Positions 1 to 5,852 of a stretch of 6,766 nucleotides of DNA are shown piece after piece (positions within the stretch are counted from its first letter, which is position 1; each line of letters starts with the position of its first letter). Position numbers and translations under genes: made by a program. Origin of the DNA: Nitrospina sp. (GTDB taxonomy: Bacteria > Nitrospinota > Nitrospinia > Nitrospinales > Nitrospinaceae); the NCBI GenBank assembly GCA_004357435.1, contig SMVS01000046.1, positions 1 to 6,766 of the forward strand, read 5' to 3'. Below the pieces are notes generated by a model. The model was not told the origin of the DNA and did no database searches. It was given only the letters and a program-made list of their open reading frames with translations.

Positions 1-936
1 CTCAAGGTTGATGTTTTCCGTGATGACTTTCAAATCTCTCATGGACGCGACGATCAAGTCTTCCTGGGTTGCCTGCCCGTCCTCCACCGCTTGCAGGAAA
101 TTTTTGATGAGCTTGGGTAAAGGATCTTTCACCGGGATTTGCCTGCCCTCGTCATTCGAAAAAAGAAACTGATACTCCGGAAGCTTGATAGTCCGTTGGG
201 CGAAAAAACCGTTGATGGCATATCCCGCTGGACGTGGAGGATTCGGCGTCAGGACCAGCGATACATCAACTACCAGAATGCCATGGTCGTGTTGATAATC
301 AAAGGAAAATTCCGTCCGTTCCGGTTCTTTGCTGAGGGTTCGAACGTTTTGCACCGAACCGATTCCGGTTAAAGCGTGGATCATGCTGAGCACATGGGGC
401 AGGGAGTCCGCTAATGCGGCTCTGCCGGTGGCGGCCGGCCCCAGCAACATTTTAAACCGGTGGATGGGTTGCGGTTTGACTTCAGGGAACAGCGTGAAGT
501 ATTCATCGAGTGTGAGCGGCCATTGAGTCACCAATCGCAACAGTTTTTTCTGTTGATGGAAACCGTTCGCAATGCGTGCTACTTCGTTCAAATCGCACTT
601 TTCACCGTCCTGCCAAACCATGGGTTTTTCGCAGAGGCAATGCAGGCCATGGTCCAATGTTATCTGCAGGTGTTCCTGATGGAAGACATGCGGGGAGCAG
701 ATGGCCACGATCGATGGCGACTGCTCCTGGATTGCTGTTGGCAGGTCGGTGTATCCCACTGAAGAAATTCCCCAGCGGGTTTTCAGGTTGGTCAAAGCCT
801 CATCGACCGTGCTTTGGGAAGTGCCCACCACCGCGCAAATGGAGGCCCCGGCCTCCACAAAAAAGTTGGCGATGAACTCTCCCAGCCCCTGATGACTGCG
901 CCGGGCTCCGATGATCAGCACGCGGTGGTTTGTCAC
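1..936 (-). CDS. Gfo/Idh/MocA family oxidoreductase, C-terminus cut by window edge
   Basis: The minus strand is open for 312 codons, from a GTG at 934-936 to the left edge with no stop, so the C-terminus is missing. The N-terminus is a Rossmann nucleotide-binding domain: strand VLIIGARR (residues 6-13), then QGLGEF (16-21) and AVVGTS (35-40). The VAICSPH strand (77-83) and the signature EKP (103-105) follow; K104 is the usual catalytic lysine of this family. D177-SLP-H181 matches the second-domain D..PH motif that completes the active site. The family uses NAD(P) to oxidise or reduce sugars and similar alcohols; the substrate cannot be read here. The dinucleotide loop (G10 to G17-L-G19) is longer than the textbook GxGxxG. 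The gene lies 10 bases after the heptosyltransferase gene, so a role in the same LPS or surface-sugar pathway is likely but inferred. Family assignment is firm; function is not. Confidence 0.88.
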   Translation of the reverse strand, partial: MTNHRVLIIGARRSHQGLGEFIANFFVEAGASICAVVGTSQSTVDEALTNLKTRWGISSVGYTDLPTAIQEQSPSIVAICSPHVFHQEHLQITLDHGLHCLCEKPMVWQDGEKCDLNEVARIANGFHQQKKLLRLVTQWPLTLDEYFTLFPEVKPQPIHRFKMLLGPAATGRAALADSLPHVLSMIHALTGIGSVQNVRTLSKEPERTEFSFDYQHDHGILVVDVSLVLTPNPPRPAGYAINGFFAQRTIKLPEYQFLFSNDEGRQIPVKDPLPKLIKNFLQAVEDGQATQEDLIVASMRDLKVITENINLE

Positions 937-941
937 AGGCA

Positions 942-947
942 CTCCTT
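942..947 (-). promoter_or_regulatory. Shine-Dalgarno AAGGAG for the oxidoreductase GTG start
   Basis: Read on the minus strand, AAGGAG lies 5 bases before the GTG at 934-936. It overlaps the stop codon of the upstream heptosyltransferase gene (947-949). It fixes the start of the oxidoreductase although no ATG is present, and it suggests translation is coupled to the upstream gene. Confidence 0.7.
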
Positions 948-1975
948 CAGTTCATTATTTGCTGGACCGCAGAAAAAACTTTCTCCGGGGTTAAATTTAT
1001 CATGCATGGATGATCGATCGGACAGACTTTCAAATTGCAGGGGGAACAGGGCAGGTCTTCACGCAAAACAATTGTTTTATCCAAATGACAATTGGTGTGA
1101 CGCGGGTCGGTCGGCCCCATTAAAACCACCACCGGTTTGTCGAACGCTACCGCATAATGGCGCGGGCCGGTATCGTTGGTGATGATCAGGTTGGACCGTT
1201 GGACCAGGGCTTTCAGGACTCCCAGCCCGACCCGGTCCGGTCCGGTATTGATAAATGTGGCCTTTGATTTTTGAACAATCTTATCCGCGATTTCCTCTTC
1301 ACCGGGCCCCACCAGGATGAAAAGCCGGCACTGAAATTGTTTTTGCAGCAACTCACCCAGCCGCGCAAAATAATAATCCGGCCAGCATTTGGAAGAACCG
1401 AACTGGGCTCCGGGGTTCAAGGCAAAAACCAGATCCTGATCGGCAATTCCGTATTGGCATAACAGGGCCGCTCCCGTTGCTGTTTCCTGTGGGGTCAGGT
1501 AAAGCCGCGGTTTGTGCGAACCCGCAACCTTTAACTGCATCCATTGGCAAATTTCAAGAAAGTAATCCGTCATGGGGATGGGTTGATAACGTCCATTTTC
1601 TTTCGGAGCCAGAGGGCCTTTGAGCCAGAATTTGCGGAGCCCCCGACGGTACCCGATAATATTTTTGACTCCCGCCCATCGTACCGGGATCAGCGACCGG
1701 AAAGAATTGGGCAAGAGCAACGCCAACTCGGGAGAGAAATCCCTTATATCGTCAGCCAGCTTTTTGAGGCCTTTAAAGTTTTTGTCCTGACACCGTATAA
1801 GCCGGTCAATGTGCGGGTGCCCGGTCAGTACTTCGGCGCAGTATTCCCGGAGCGCCACCGCGATCTCGGCGTCGGGATAGTTTTGGCGAAGCACACCGAT
1901 CACCGGTTCGGCCATCACCACATCCCCCACCCAATTTGGGAATCGAATTAAAATTCTTTTGACAGGCGAAGCCAT
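947..1975 (-). CDS. waaF: ADP-heptose:LPS heptosyltransferase II (GT9 family)
   Basis: A complete 342-aa protein, the normal length for the family. WaaF transfers L-glycero-D-manno-heptose from ADP-heptose to the first heptose of the LPS inner core, at the cytoplasmic face of the inner membrane. The N-terminal Rossmann half begins ILIRFPNWVGDVVMAEP (8-24), the classic heptosyltransferase opening with the conserved GD (17-18). The C-terminal half carries NPGAQFGSSKCWP (187-199) and NDTGPRHYA (267-275), followed by MGPTDPRHT (286-294), the ADP-heptose-binding motifs. The tail has the cysteine cluster C310, C313, C318, C324 common in WaaF proteins. The ATG lies one base after the rfaE2 stop and has no clear Shine-Dalgarno, so translation is probably coupled. 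WaaC (heptosyltransferase I) is the main alternative; the NWVGD opening and cysteine-rich end favour WaaF. Confidence 0.9.
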   Translation of the reverse strand: MASPVKRILIRFPNWVGDVVMAEPVIGVLRQNYPDAEIAVALREYCAEVLTGHPHIDRLIRCQDKNFKGLKKLADDIRDFSPELALLLPNSFRSLIPVRWAGVKNIIGYRRGLRKFWLKGPLAPKENGRYQPIPMTDYFLEICQWMQLKVAGSHKPRLYLTPQETATGAALLCQYGIADQDLVFALNPGAQFGSSKCWPDYYFARLGELLQKQFQCRLFILVGPGEEEIADKIVQKSKATFINTGPDRVGLGVLKALVQRSNLIITNDTGPRHYAVAFDKPVVVLMGPTDPRHTNCHLDKTIVLREDLPCSPCNLKVCPIDHPCMINLTPEKVFSAVQQIMN

Positions 1976-1976
1976 C

Positions 1977-2480
1977 TTATTTTTTCAGTTTGGTTAGAAT
2001 TTCGGTGGTGCTGTGATCTTTGGGATCGCCTACCGCCACCACTTTGCCGCCATAAGCCATGACGATGGGGTATTCGGGCATTTCGCTCAGGCGGTCGGCG
2101 TAGTCGGTGCCCTTGGTGTGGATATCCGGCTTGAGCAGTCCGCAGAGCTGACCCGGATGGTCGTCCGCCAAAGGGACGATATAATCGACCGCTTCAATAG
2201 CGGCGACCACTTCCATACGCTCATGCTCTGGATGGATGGGATCGCGTCCTGGTTTGATGCGCTGGATCGACTCATCGGTGTTGACCGCCACGACCAGGAA
2301 GTCTCCCAAAGTTTTTGCCGCGAACAGGTACCGCAGATGTCCTACATGCAAAAGCTCAAAGCATCCGTTGGCGAAAACGATTTTCTTGCCGTCCTTTTGA
2401 TGAGCGGTAAGAATGGCAACCAGCCGCTGAGGGTCTGAGAAATATTTTTTTTGGTAAATGGATATAGCGTTGTCTGGCAT
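1977..2480 (-). CDS. rfaE2: D-glycero-beta-D-manno-heptose 1-phosphate adenylyltransferase
   Basis: A 167-aa nucleotidyltransferase equivalent to the C-terminal half of E. coli HldE. It joins AMP from ATP to heptose 1-phosphate, giving the ADP-heptose that the next gene's product uses. Visible motifs are FANGCFELLHVGH (36-48) with the catalytic H45-x-G-H48 of cytidylyltransferase-like enzymes, NTDESI (67-72), LKPDIHTKGTDY (116-127) and the C-terminal HSTTEIL (156-162), equivalent to the family's STT motif. There is no kinase domain, so the organism must encode the heptose-7-phosphate kinase (RfaE1/HldA) elsewhere, as expected for species with split genes. It is the first gene of the minus-strand operon. 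The ATG at 2478-2480 has no good Shine-Dalgarno; no better ATG or GTG start is visible near the domain edge. Confidence 0.92.
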   Translation of the reverse strand: MPDNAISIYQKKYFSDPQRLVAILTAHQKDGKKIVFANGCFELLHVGHLRYLFAAKTLGDFLVVAVNTDESIQRIKPGRDPIHPEHERMEVVAAIEAVDYIVPLADDHPGQLCGLLKPDIHTKGTDYADRLSEMPEYPIVMAYGGKVVAVGDPKDHSTTEILTKLKK

Positions 2481-2563
2481 GTCCGGGTAAGGTGTCAGGA
2501 GTATGGGAAGTGACCTATGGGAGCGGTGTTGGGCCTTGATTCAGAAGCCTTAAAGCATCCCCT

Positions 2564-2592
2564 TTTATAATTTGTATTACATTTTATTTGAA
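2564..2592 (-). promoter_or_regulatory. candidate promoter of the heptose operon
   Basis: On the minus strand, TTCAAA (2587-2592) and TATAAA (2564-2569) are 17 bases apart. They match the sigma-70 consensus at 4 of 6 and 5 of 6 positions. Transcription would start near 2557, about 77 bases before rfaE2. The -35 element overlaps that of a candidate plus-strand promoter. The surrounding DNA is AT-rich, so chance matches are possible. Confidence 0.35.
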
Positions 2593-2616
2593 TATGCAAC
2601 GGATACCCTGCAAAAT
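2588..2616 (+). promoter_or_regulatory. candidate promoter of the 78-aa gene and mqnE
   Basis: TTGAAT (2588-2593) and CAAAAT (2611-2616) are spaced by 17 bases, each matching the sigma-70 consensus at 4 of 6. The start would be near 2623, leaving a leader of about 70 bases before the ATG at 2696. Support is modest and rests on spacing and position only. Confidence 0.3.
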
Positions 2617-2684
2617 AGTCAGGATCAGAACAGAGAGCAAAGTTTTGGGCTCTCGACTTTGTATTATCTGCGGAAATCATTACC

Positions 2685-2690
2685 AGGAGG
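2685..2690 (+). promoter_or_regulatory. Shine-Dalgarno AGGAGG that sets the start of the 78-aa gene
   Basis: A perfect AGGAGG stands 5 bases before the ATG at 2696-2698. It decides the start of the small gene against an in-frame ATG further upstream (2594), which has no ribosome site and would add 36 non-matching residues. Confidence 0.75.
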
Positions 2691-2695
2691 TTGTT

Positions 2696-2932
2696 ATGAA
2701 TGAACGTGTTGGGAAAAGAAAGGTGCAAGTGATTCGTGAAAATCCGGTAGCCCGGGTTTTGGGCGGATCCCAGTACCGGCTCCAGGTCAAACCTTCGGGG
2801 AAGGCTTATAAACGGAGCGATAACAAAAAAATCGTGAAAGGTGAATTGCCGGACAGGAAGGATCCGATGGCTGTATTGCCGTTGGGCGGTGAGGCGATCG
2901 GATCCTTCCTGCTTGGCGAATCCCAGGCTTGA
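2696..2932 (+). CDS. small basic hypothetical protein upstream of mqnE
   Basis: A 78-aa reading frame that I do not recognise. Its perfect AGGAGG and plausible amino-acid make-up argue that it is translated. The first two thirds are rich in lysine and arginine (MNERVGKRKVQVIREN at 1-16; YKRSDNKKIVKGE at 38-50). The last part is neutral and hydrophobic (MAVLPLGGEAIGSFLLGE, 58-75). I see no signal peptide, convincing membrane segment, cysteine or known motif. It is 64 bases ahead of mqnE on the same strand, with no terminator seen between, so the two may share a transcript. A 15-bp perfect inverted repeat lies within its last third. It could be a ribosome- or nucleic-acid-associated small protein given its charge, but that is a guess. 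Confidence 0.55.
   Translation: MNERVGKRKVQVIRENPVARVLGGSQYRLQVKPSGKAYKRSDNKKIVKGELPDRKDPMAVLPLGGEAIGSFLLGESQA
2854..2911. repeat. 15-bp perfect inverted repeat with 28-base spacer, inside the 78-aa gene
   Basis: The left arm CAGGAAGGATCCGAT (2854-2868) is exactly the reverse complement of the right arm ATCGGATCCTTCCTG (2897-2911). The spacer is 28 bases. As RNA this would make a strong stem near the 3' end of the small gene. No T-run follows on the plus strand, so it is not a classic intrinsic terminator in that direction. Both arms are centred on GGATCC. It may shape mRNA stability or expression of mqnE, or mark an inserted palindromic element. Confidence 0.85.
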
Positions 2933-2996
2933 TGGTAGGATGTCCTCCCTATAAAACGGGAAAGGTGTGCATTGATGAAATGCCAAAGGAGTTGTA

Positions 2997-4097
2997 ATGG
3001 TTTTTGAATTTTTGGATGAATCGTTAAAGCCCATTGAACGGAAAGTTCAGGCGGGTGAGCGGCTGTCTATTGCGGACGGGATGACGTTGTTCACCACCCC
3101 CGATCTATTGGGGGTCGGTCGGCTCGCCAACATCGTGCGTGAACGCATCAATGGCGATCACACGTATTTCATCCACAACCGGCACATCAATCCCACCAAC
3201 ATCTGCATTCACAGTTGTCAGTTTTGTGCGTTCGGAGTCAAAGCCGATAACCCTCAGGCTTATATGAAAACTCTGGACGAAATTTTCGACGATGCTTCTG
3301 TTTATGAACAAGGTCAGGTGAACGAGTTTCATATTGTCGGCGGATTGCATCCGGATCTGCCTTATGAATATTATCTGGATATGGTGCGGGGACTGAAGGA
3401 GCGGTTCCCGGAAGTTCACATTCAGGCGTTTACGGCGGTGGAACTGGGTTACCTGGCGGAACTGGCAGGAAAACCTTTGAAGGAAACTTTGGTGGAGTTG
3501 CGCTCTGCCGGGTTGGGTTCCATTCCCGGAGGCGGAGCCGAAATATTTGCGCAACGGGTCCGGAAAAAAATCTGCAATGAGAAAACCACCGGGCCGGAAT
3601 GGTTGCAGATCCATGAAACCGCGCACAAGGTGGGACTCAAAAGCAATGCCACCATGCTGTACGGGCATTTGGAAACGGTGGCAGAACGGGTGGATCACTT
3701 GGTCCAATTGCGTGAATTGCAGGACCGGACCGGCGGGTTTGTCACCTTCATTCCGCTGGCGTTTCATCCGGAAAATACGGTTTTGAATTTTCTACCTTCC
3801 ACCACGGGGCAAATGGATTTGAGAGCCCTGGCGGTTTCCCGTTTGATGTTGGACAATTTTCCGCACATCAAAGCTTTCTGGATCATGATCACTCCTAAAA
3901 TAGCGCAAATGTCTTTGGCGTTTGGTACGGATGACATGGACGGTACGGTAGTGGAAGAGAAAATCATCCATGCGGCAGGGGCCACCACCGACCAGATTTT
4001 CCATAAAAATACCATCATCGATTTGATCCGCGAAGCGGGCCGGATTCCCATGGAAAGAGACACGCTCTACGAAGATCTGCACGAAGTGTTTGCCTGA
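2997..4097 (+). CDS. mqnE: aminodeoxyfutalosine synthase (radical SAM)
   Basis: A complete 366-aa radical-SAM enzyme of the futalosine menaquinone pathway. MqnE joins the carboxyvinyl-oxybenzoate made by MqnA to SAM-derived adenosine, giving aminodeoxyfutalosine, in the cytoplasm. The 4Fe-4S cysteines are C70-x3-C74-x2-C77 in CIHSCQFCAFG. Also visible are HIVGGLHPDLPYEYY (112-126), IQAFTAVE (142-149), GLGSIPGGGAEIF (172-184), SNATMLYGH (216-224) and GGFVTFIPLAFHPENT (246-261), a set typical of MqnE. The related enzymes MqnC, CofG and CofH share the cysteine motif, but the PGGGAEIF and LAFHPENT blocks with this length point to MqnE. The ATG follows AAAGGAG by 5 bases. The other pathway genes are not next to it here, so they are presumably scattered elsewhere. 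Confidence 0.93.
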   Translation: MVFEFLDESLKPIERKVQAGERLSIADGMTLFTTPDLLGVGRLANIVRERINGDHTYFIHNRHINPTNICIHSCQFCAFGVKADNPQAYMKTLDEIFDDASVYEQGQVNEFHIVGGLHPDLPYEYYLDMVRGLKERFPEVHIQAFTAVELGYLAELAGKPLKETLVELRSAGLGSIPGGGAEIFAQRVRKKICNEKTTGPEWLQIHETAHKVGLKSNATMLYGHLETVAERVDHLVQLRELQDRTGGFVTFIPLAFHPENTVLNFLPSTTGQMDLRALAVSRLMLDNFPHIKAFWIMITPKIAQMSLAFGTDDMDGTVVEEKIIHAAGATTDQIFHKNTIIDLIREAGRIPMERDTLYEDLHEVFA

Positions 4098-4143
4098 CCA
4101 CCAACCTGGATTCCTTTCCCTTCCGCAGTTTTTTAAAAATTCA

Positions 4144-4224
4144 TTTATAGACGTGAAGGACCCCATCCACCACCGGCATTTCAACCGCCACAACCATGAT
4201 ATCCGGACTTGCTGAGGAATTTTG
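4144..4224 (-). pseudogene. probable remnant of a response-regulator receiver domain
   Basis: The 27 stop-free codons read on the minus strand contain PDIMVVAVEMPVVDG followed by VLHVYK. This matches the core of receiver domains, whose consensus is P-D-hydrophobic-D-x-x-M-P-x-M-D-G. The aspartate that would be phosphorylated is replaced by alanine. The frame is closed by TGA at 4141-4143 and by TAG at 4225-4227. Beyond the TGA the frame continues with IFKKLRKGKES, which could be more of the same domain. No start, no N-terminal acidic pair and no output domain are visible. I infer a degraded gene fragment between mqnE and the next gene; chance similarity of a short peptide remains possible. 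Confidence 0.42.
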
Positions 4225-4233
4225 CTACATGCA

Positions 4234-4262
4234 TTGGCAAAATACAGGCTCTGAGTTATCAT
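4234..4262 (+). promoter_or_regulatory. sigma-70-type promoter for the zinc-ribbon gene
   Basis: TTGGCA (4234-4239) and TATCAT (4257-4262) each match the consensus at 5 of 6 positions with the ideal 17-base spacing. Transcription would start near 4269, about 100 bases before the ATG at 4369. This is the best promoter match I see in the window. Confidence 0.55.
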
Positions 4263-4274
4263 GATTTAAATTCC

Positions 4275-4292
4275 ACAGATGAAGTTATCTGT
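4275..4292 (+). other. 6-bp hairpin at the start of the predicted 5' leader
   Basis: ACAGAT (4275-4280) pairs with ATCTGT (4287-4292) around the loop GAAGTT. It would lie within the first 25 bases of the RNA made from the promoter at 4234-4262. Such 5' stems can protect mRNA from decay, but a 6-bp stem can also arise by chance. Confidence 0.35.
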
Positions 4293-4368
4293 CAATAAAT
4301 AGGGCTTGGTAAGAGTGGCGAGGCTCACTTTTTATGCAATCCCCTCAATTGCAGATCAGATGGGAACC

Positions 4369-4863
4369 ATGAAAAAAACCTTAGTGGGCGGGATTGATTT
4401 AACAAAAAAATACATCTGCATGGAGTGTAGCTGTCAGCGCGATCCCATCTGGGTTAAGCGGGGTTGGGGGATCATCGAAATCGCGATGTGGCTGTTGCTT
4501 ATTGTCCCGGGAGTGATTTATTCCATTTGGCGACGGGTCAGAAAACAGCAGGTCTGTCCCAATTGCCTGAATCCCGCAATGGTCTTGACCACCTCCTCGC
4601 GGGTGATGAAGGCACGGCAGTTGATGAGTAGCGTTGTGGGGAAGGCAACCCATTCCGCAGAGTCGCCGATTCCGGTGCAGAAGAATCCCGTAAAACTGCC
4701 GAACTCGCCTGCGTTGCCGGTGCCTCCTGCAAAGAAAACTGAAAAGTCCCGAAAAAATTATCAGGAGGTTCTGAAAAACTCTCAACGGCGCGGGAAAATT
4801 GCCAAGGGACAGCAAGGCCCCATTCATTTTAAATTGCCAGAAAATAAAAAAAGCAAAGAATGA
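4369..4863 (+). CDS. zinc-ribbon protein with one membrane segment and a charged tail
   Basis: A 164-aa protein counted from ATG 4369. Two cysteine clusters, C17-x2-C20-x-C22 and C63-P-N-C66, flank a hydrophobic stretch IIEIAMWLLLIVPGVIYSIW (35-54), probably one membrane span. Small bacterial proteins with a split zinc ribbon around an LIPGIIYSIWR-like segment are known to me but have no firm function. After residue 70 comes a low-complexity tail rich in proline, lysine and serine, ending in a basic stretch. ATG 4360, three codons upstream, and a TTG at 4306 are alternative starts. I prefer 4369 because it keeps a GGGA 3-4 bases upstream and starts MKKT. It has its own good promoter, and the pentapeptide gene follows 53 bases downstream. 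A role in membrane-associated zinc binding is inferred. Confidence 0.75.
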   Translation: MKKTLVGGIDLTKKYICMECSCQRDPIWVKRGWGIIEIAMWLLLIVPGVIYSIWRRVRKQQVCPNCLNPAMVLTTSSRVMKARQLMSSVVGKATHSAESPIPVQKNPVKLPNSPALPVPPAKKTEKSRKNYQEVLKNSQRRGKIAKGQQGPIHFKLPENKKSKE

Positions 4864-4877
4864 CGGACTCAAAAATG

Positions 4878-4906
4878 TTGAGTGGGTGTTAGAAAAACAA
4901 TTTAAT
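4878..4906 (+). promoter_or_regulatory. promoter of the pentapeptide-repeat gene, possibly leaderless
   Basis: TTGAGT (4878-4883, 4 of 6) and TTTAAT (4901-4906, 5 of 6) stand 17 bases apart. The expected transcription start, about 7 bases after the -10 box, is near 4913. This falls on the start codons GTG 4914 and ATG 4917. No Shine-Dalgarno is present in the AT-rich bases between, which fits a leaderless mRNA. Confidence 0.45.
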
Positions 4907-4916
4907 TTTTAATGTG

Positions 4917-5633
4917 ATGAATGACTCCAAAAAAAATCTCAGTGGCAAGGATTGCACCGGGCAGGATTTTAGCGGCCAGGATTTGAGTGGCAGTGATTTC
5001 AGTGAGGCGGATCTGACCGGCGCCAGGTTGGAAAATGCCAACCTGAGGCAAGCCAATTTTCACCGGGCCCGGCTCCGGCAAGTCCAGGCCCAAAAGGCCG
5101 ACTTCACGGAGGCTGAGCTGATTGAAGTCAACTTAAGCGAAGCCGTTCTTGCCGGAGCTATTTTTAAATCAGCGGATCTGGAGGGGGCCGACCTTAGAAA
5201 GGCCGATTTGACCGGTGCGGATTTGAGCGGTGCCAACCTCACCGGAGTTTATATGAGTGAGGCCCAGCTCGCAGGTGCCTGTTTGCGGGAATCCGAACTG
5301 ATAGCGGCCGACCTGCGTTGCGCTGACATCTCTTCAGCAGATTTGTCGGGTGCCGATCTCAGGTATTCAGATTTAACAGGATCCAACTTGAGCGGCGCCA
5401 ATTTGCAGAATGCTGATTTGACCGGGGCTGACCTCACCGCGGCGAATTTGAACGGCGCTGATCTCGCCGATGCCGATCTCAGCGATGCCAACCTCTCTGG
5501 CGCCGATCTTTCCGGCGCCATTCACTTGACCTGTTCTCAAATTGAATCCGCCTGCTTCGACAAACAAACCACAAAACTTCCCAACTCCATCCAGTTGACT
5601 TGGACTTCCGACACCGAATACGAGTGTTGTTGA
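4917..5633 (+). CDS. pentapeptide-repeat protein, 39 uninterrupted repeats
   Basis: A 238-aa protein counted from ATG 4917; GTG 4914 directly before it would add one residue. Residues 8-202 are 39 pentapeptides in unbroken register, most of the form L-x-x-A-D/N (for example LTGAD LSGAN). They predict a right-handed quadrilateral beta-helix of nearly ten coils. The centre residue is Leu or Phe in all but four repeats (Cys in 2, Ala in 11, Met in 22, Ile in 27). The tail LTCSQIESACFDKQTTKLP (204-222) resembles the C-terminal cap often seen in such proteins (LTxxQL..A..D..T.LP), followed by a Cys-Cys end. There is no signal peptide or membrane segment, so it is probably cytoplasmic. Some family members mimic DNA and protect gyrase (Qnr, MfpA), but nothing here proves that. 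No ribosome site is visible upstream. Confidence 0.9.
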   Translation: MNDSKKNLSGKDCTGQDFSGQDLSGSDFSEADLTGARLENANLRQANFHRARLRQVQAQKADFTEAELIEVNLSEAVLAGAIFKSADLEGADLRKADLTGADLSGANLTGVYMSEAQLAGACLRESELIAADLRCADISSADLSGADLRYSDLTGSNLSGANLQNADLTGADLTAANLNGADLADADLSDANLSGADLSGAIHLTCSQIESACFDKQTTKLPNSIQLTWTSDTEYECC

Positions 5634-5749
5634 TGGCAGAGGTGGTTTTTAATAGAGGCAACCAGCAGTCTGAACCTGTTATCAGCCCTCCGAATGCCAT
5701 TTGTAGACGGGGGGCACCGCCAAGGGTCCAGCGCGGGGCTAATGTTTGA
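5633..5749 (+). CDS. possible 38-aa small ORF overlapping the pentapeptide stop
   Basis: An ATG overlaps the TGA of the pentapeptide gene (TGATG, 5631-5635), the layout of translational coupling. The frame runs 38 codons (MAEVVFNRGNQQSEPV at 1-16) to a TGA at 5747-5749. The second half is rich in Arg, Gly and Pro with no recognisable motif, and there is no independent ribosome site. It may be chance reading of intergenic DNA, and I give it low weight. Confidence 0.15.
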   Translation: MAEVVFNRGNQQSEPVISPPNAICRRGAPPRVQRGANV

Positions 5750-5778
5750 ATTGCATGGATGAGCGGGAATATGATTTA
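5743..5778 (+). repeat. direct repeat, left copy, coding for CLNCMDEREYDL
   Basis: The 36 bases match the right copy at 6590-6625 at 31 positions, and all five differences are transitions. In one frame the copies read CLNCMDEREYDL and CLNCVDEQEYDL, with three of the five changes silent. A stop (TAA, 5740-5742) precedes this copy. From the ATG at 5755 the frame continues for 27 codons, with PVNGRDLIHLKRPEREE after the repeat, to TAG at 5836-5838. It could be a tiny gene, a piece of a decayed gene with a CxxC motif, or a dispersed repeat. Confidence 0.7.
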
Positions 5779-5852
5779 ATGGTACCGGTTAATGGAAGAG
5801 ACTTGATTCATTTAAAGAGACCAGAACGGGAAGAATAGAAAAGAAATCCCAT

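Noticed and set aside
139..892. Several plus-strand frames of 60-100 codons
   Set aside because: They lie opposite the oxidoreductase, whose EKP and Rossmann motifs establish the minus strand as coding.
2929..2956. An internal mqnE promoter (TTGATG and TATAAA)
   Set aside because: The spacing is only 15 bases and the match of the first box is poor; position alone does not support it.
2495..3034. A 179-codon open frame on the minus strand across the divergent region
   Set aside because: It lies opposite the 78-aa gene and the start of mqnE, has no ribosome site or recognisable motif, and would cover the predicted promoters.
3105..3767. A 220-codon minus-strand frame inside mqnE
   Set aside because: It is the antisense shadow of a clearly recognised enzyme, with low-complexity His/Gln/Phe content.
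4310..4337. AGTG/CACT stem followed by five T as an attenuator ahead of the zinc-ribbon gene
   Set aside because: The stem is only 4 bp with an 8-base loop, too weak to call.
5249..5521. A repetitive minus-strand frame (SAPxRSA type) within the pentapeptide gene
   Set aside because: The periodicity is the mirror of the pentapeptide codons on the plus strand, not a separate repeat protein.
4914..5633. Tandem DNA repeat or CRISPR-like array
   Set aside because: The 15-base periodicity comes from coding five-residue repeats; the DNA units are divergent and there are no spacers.
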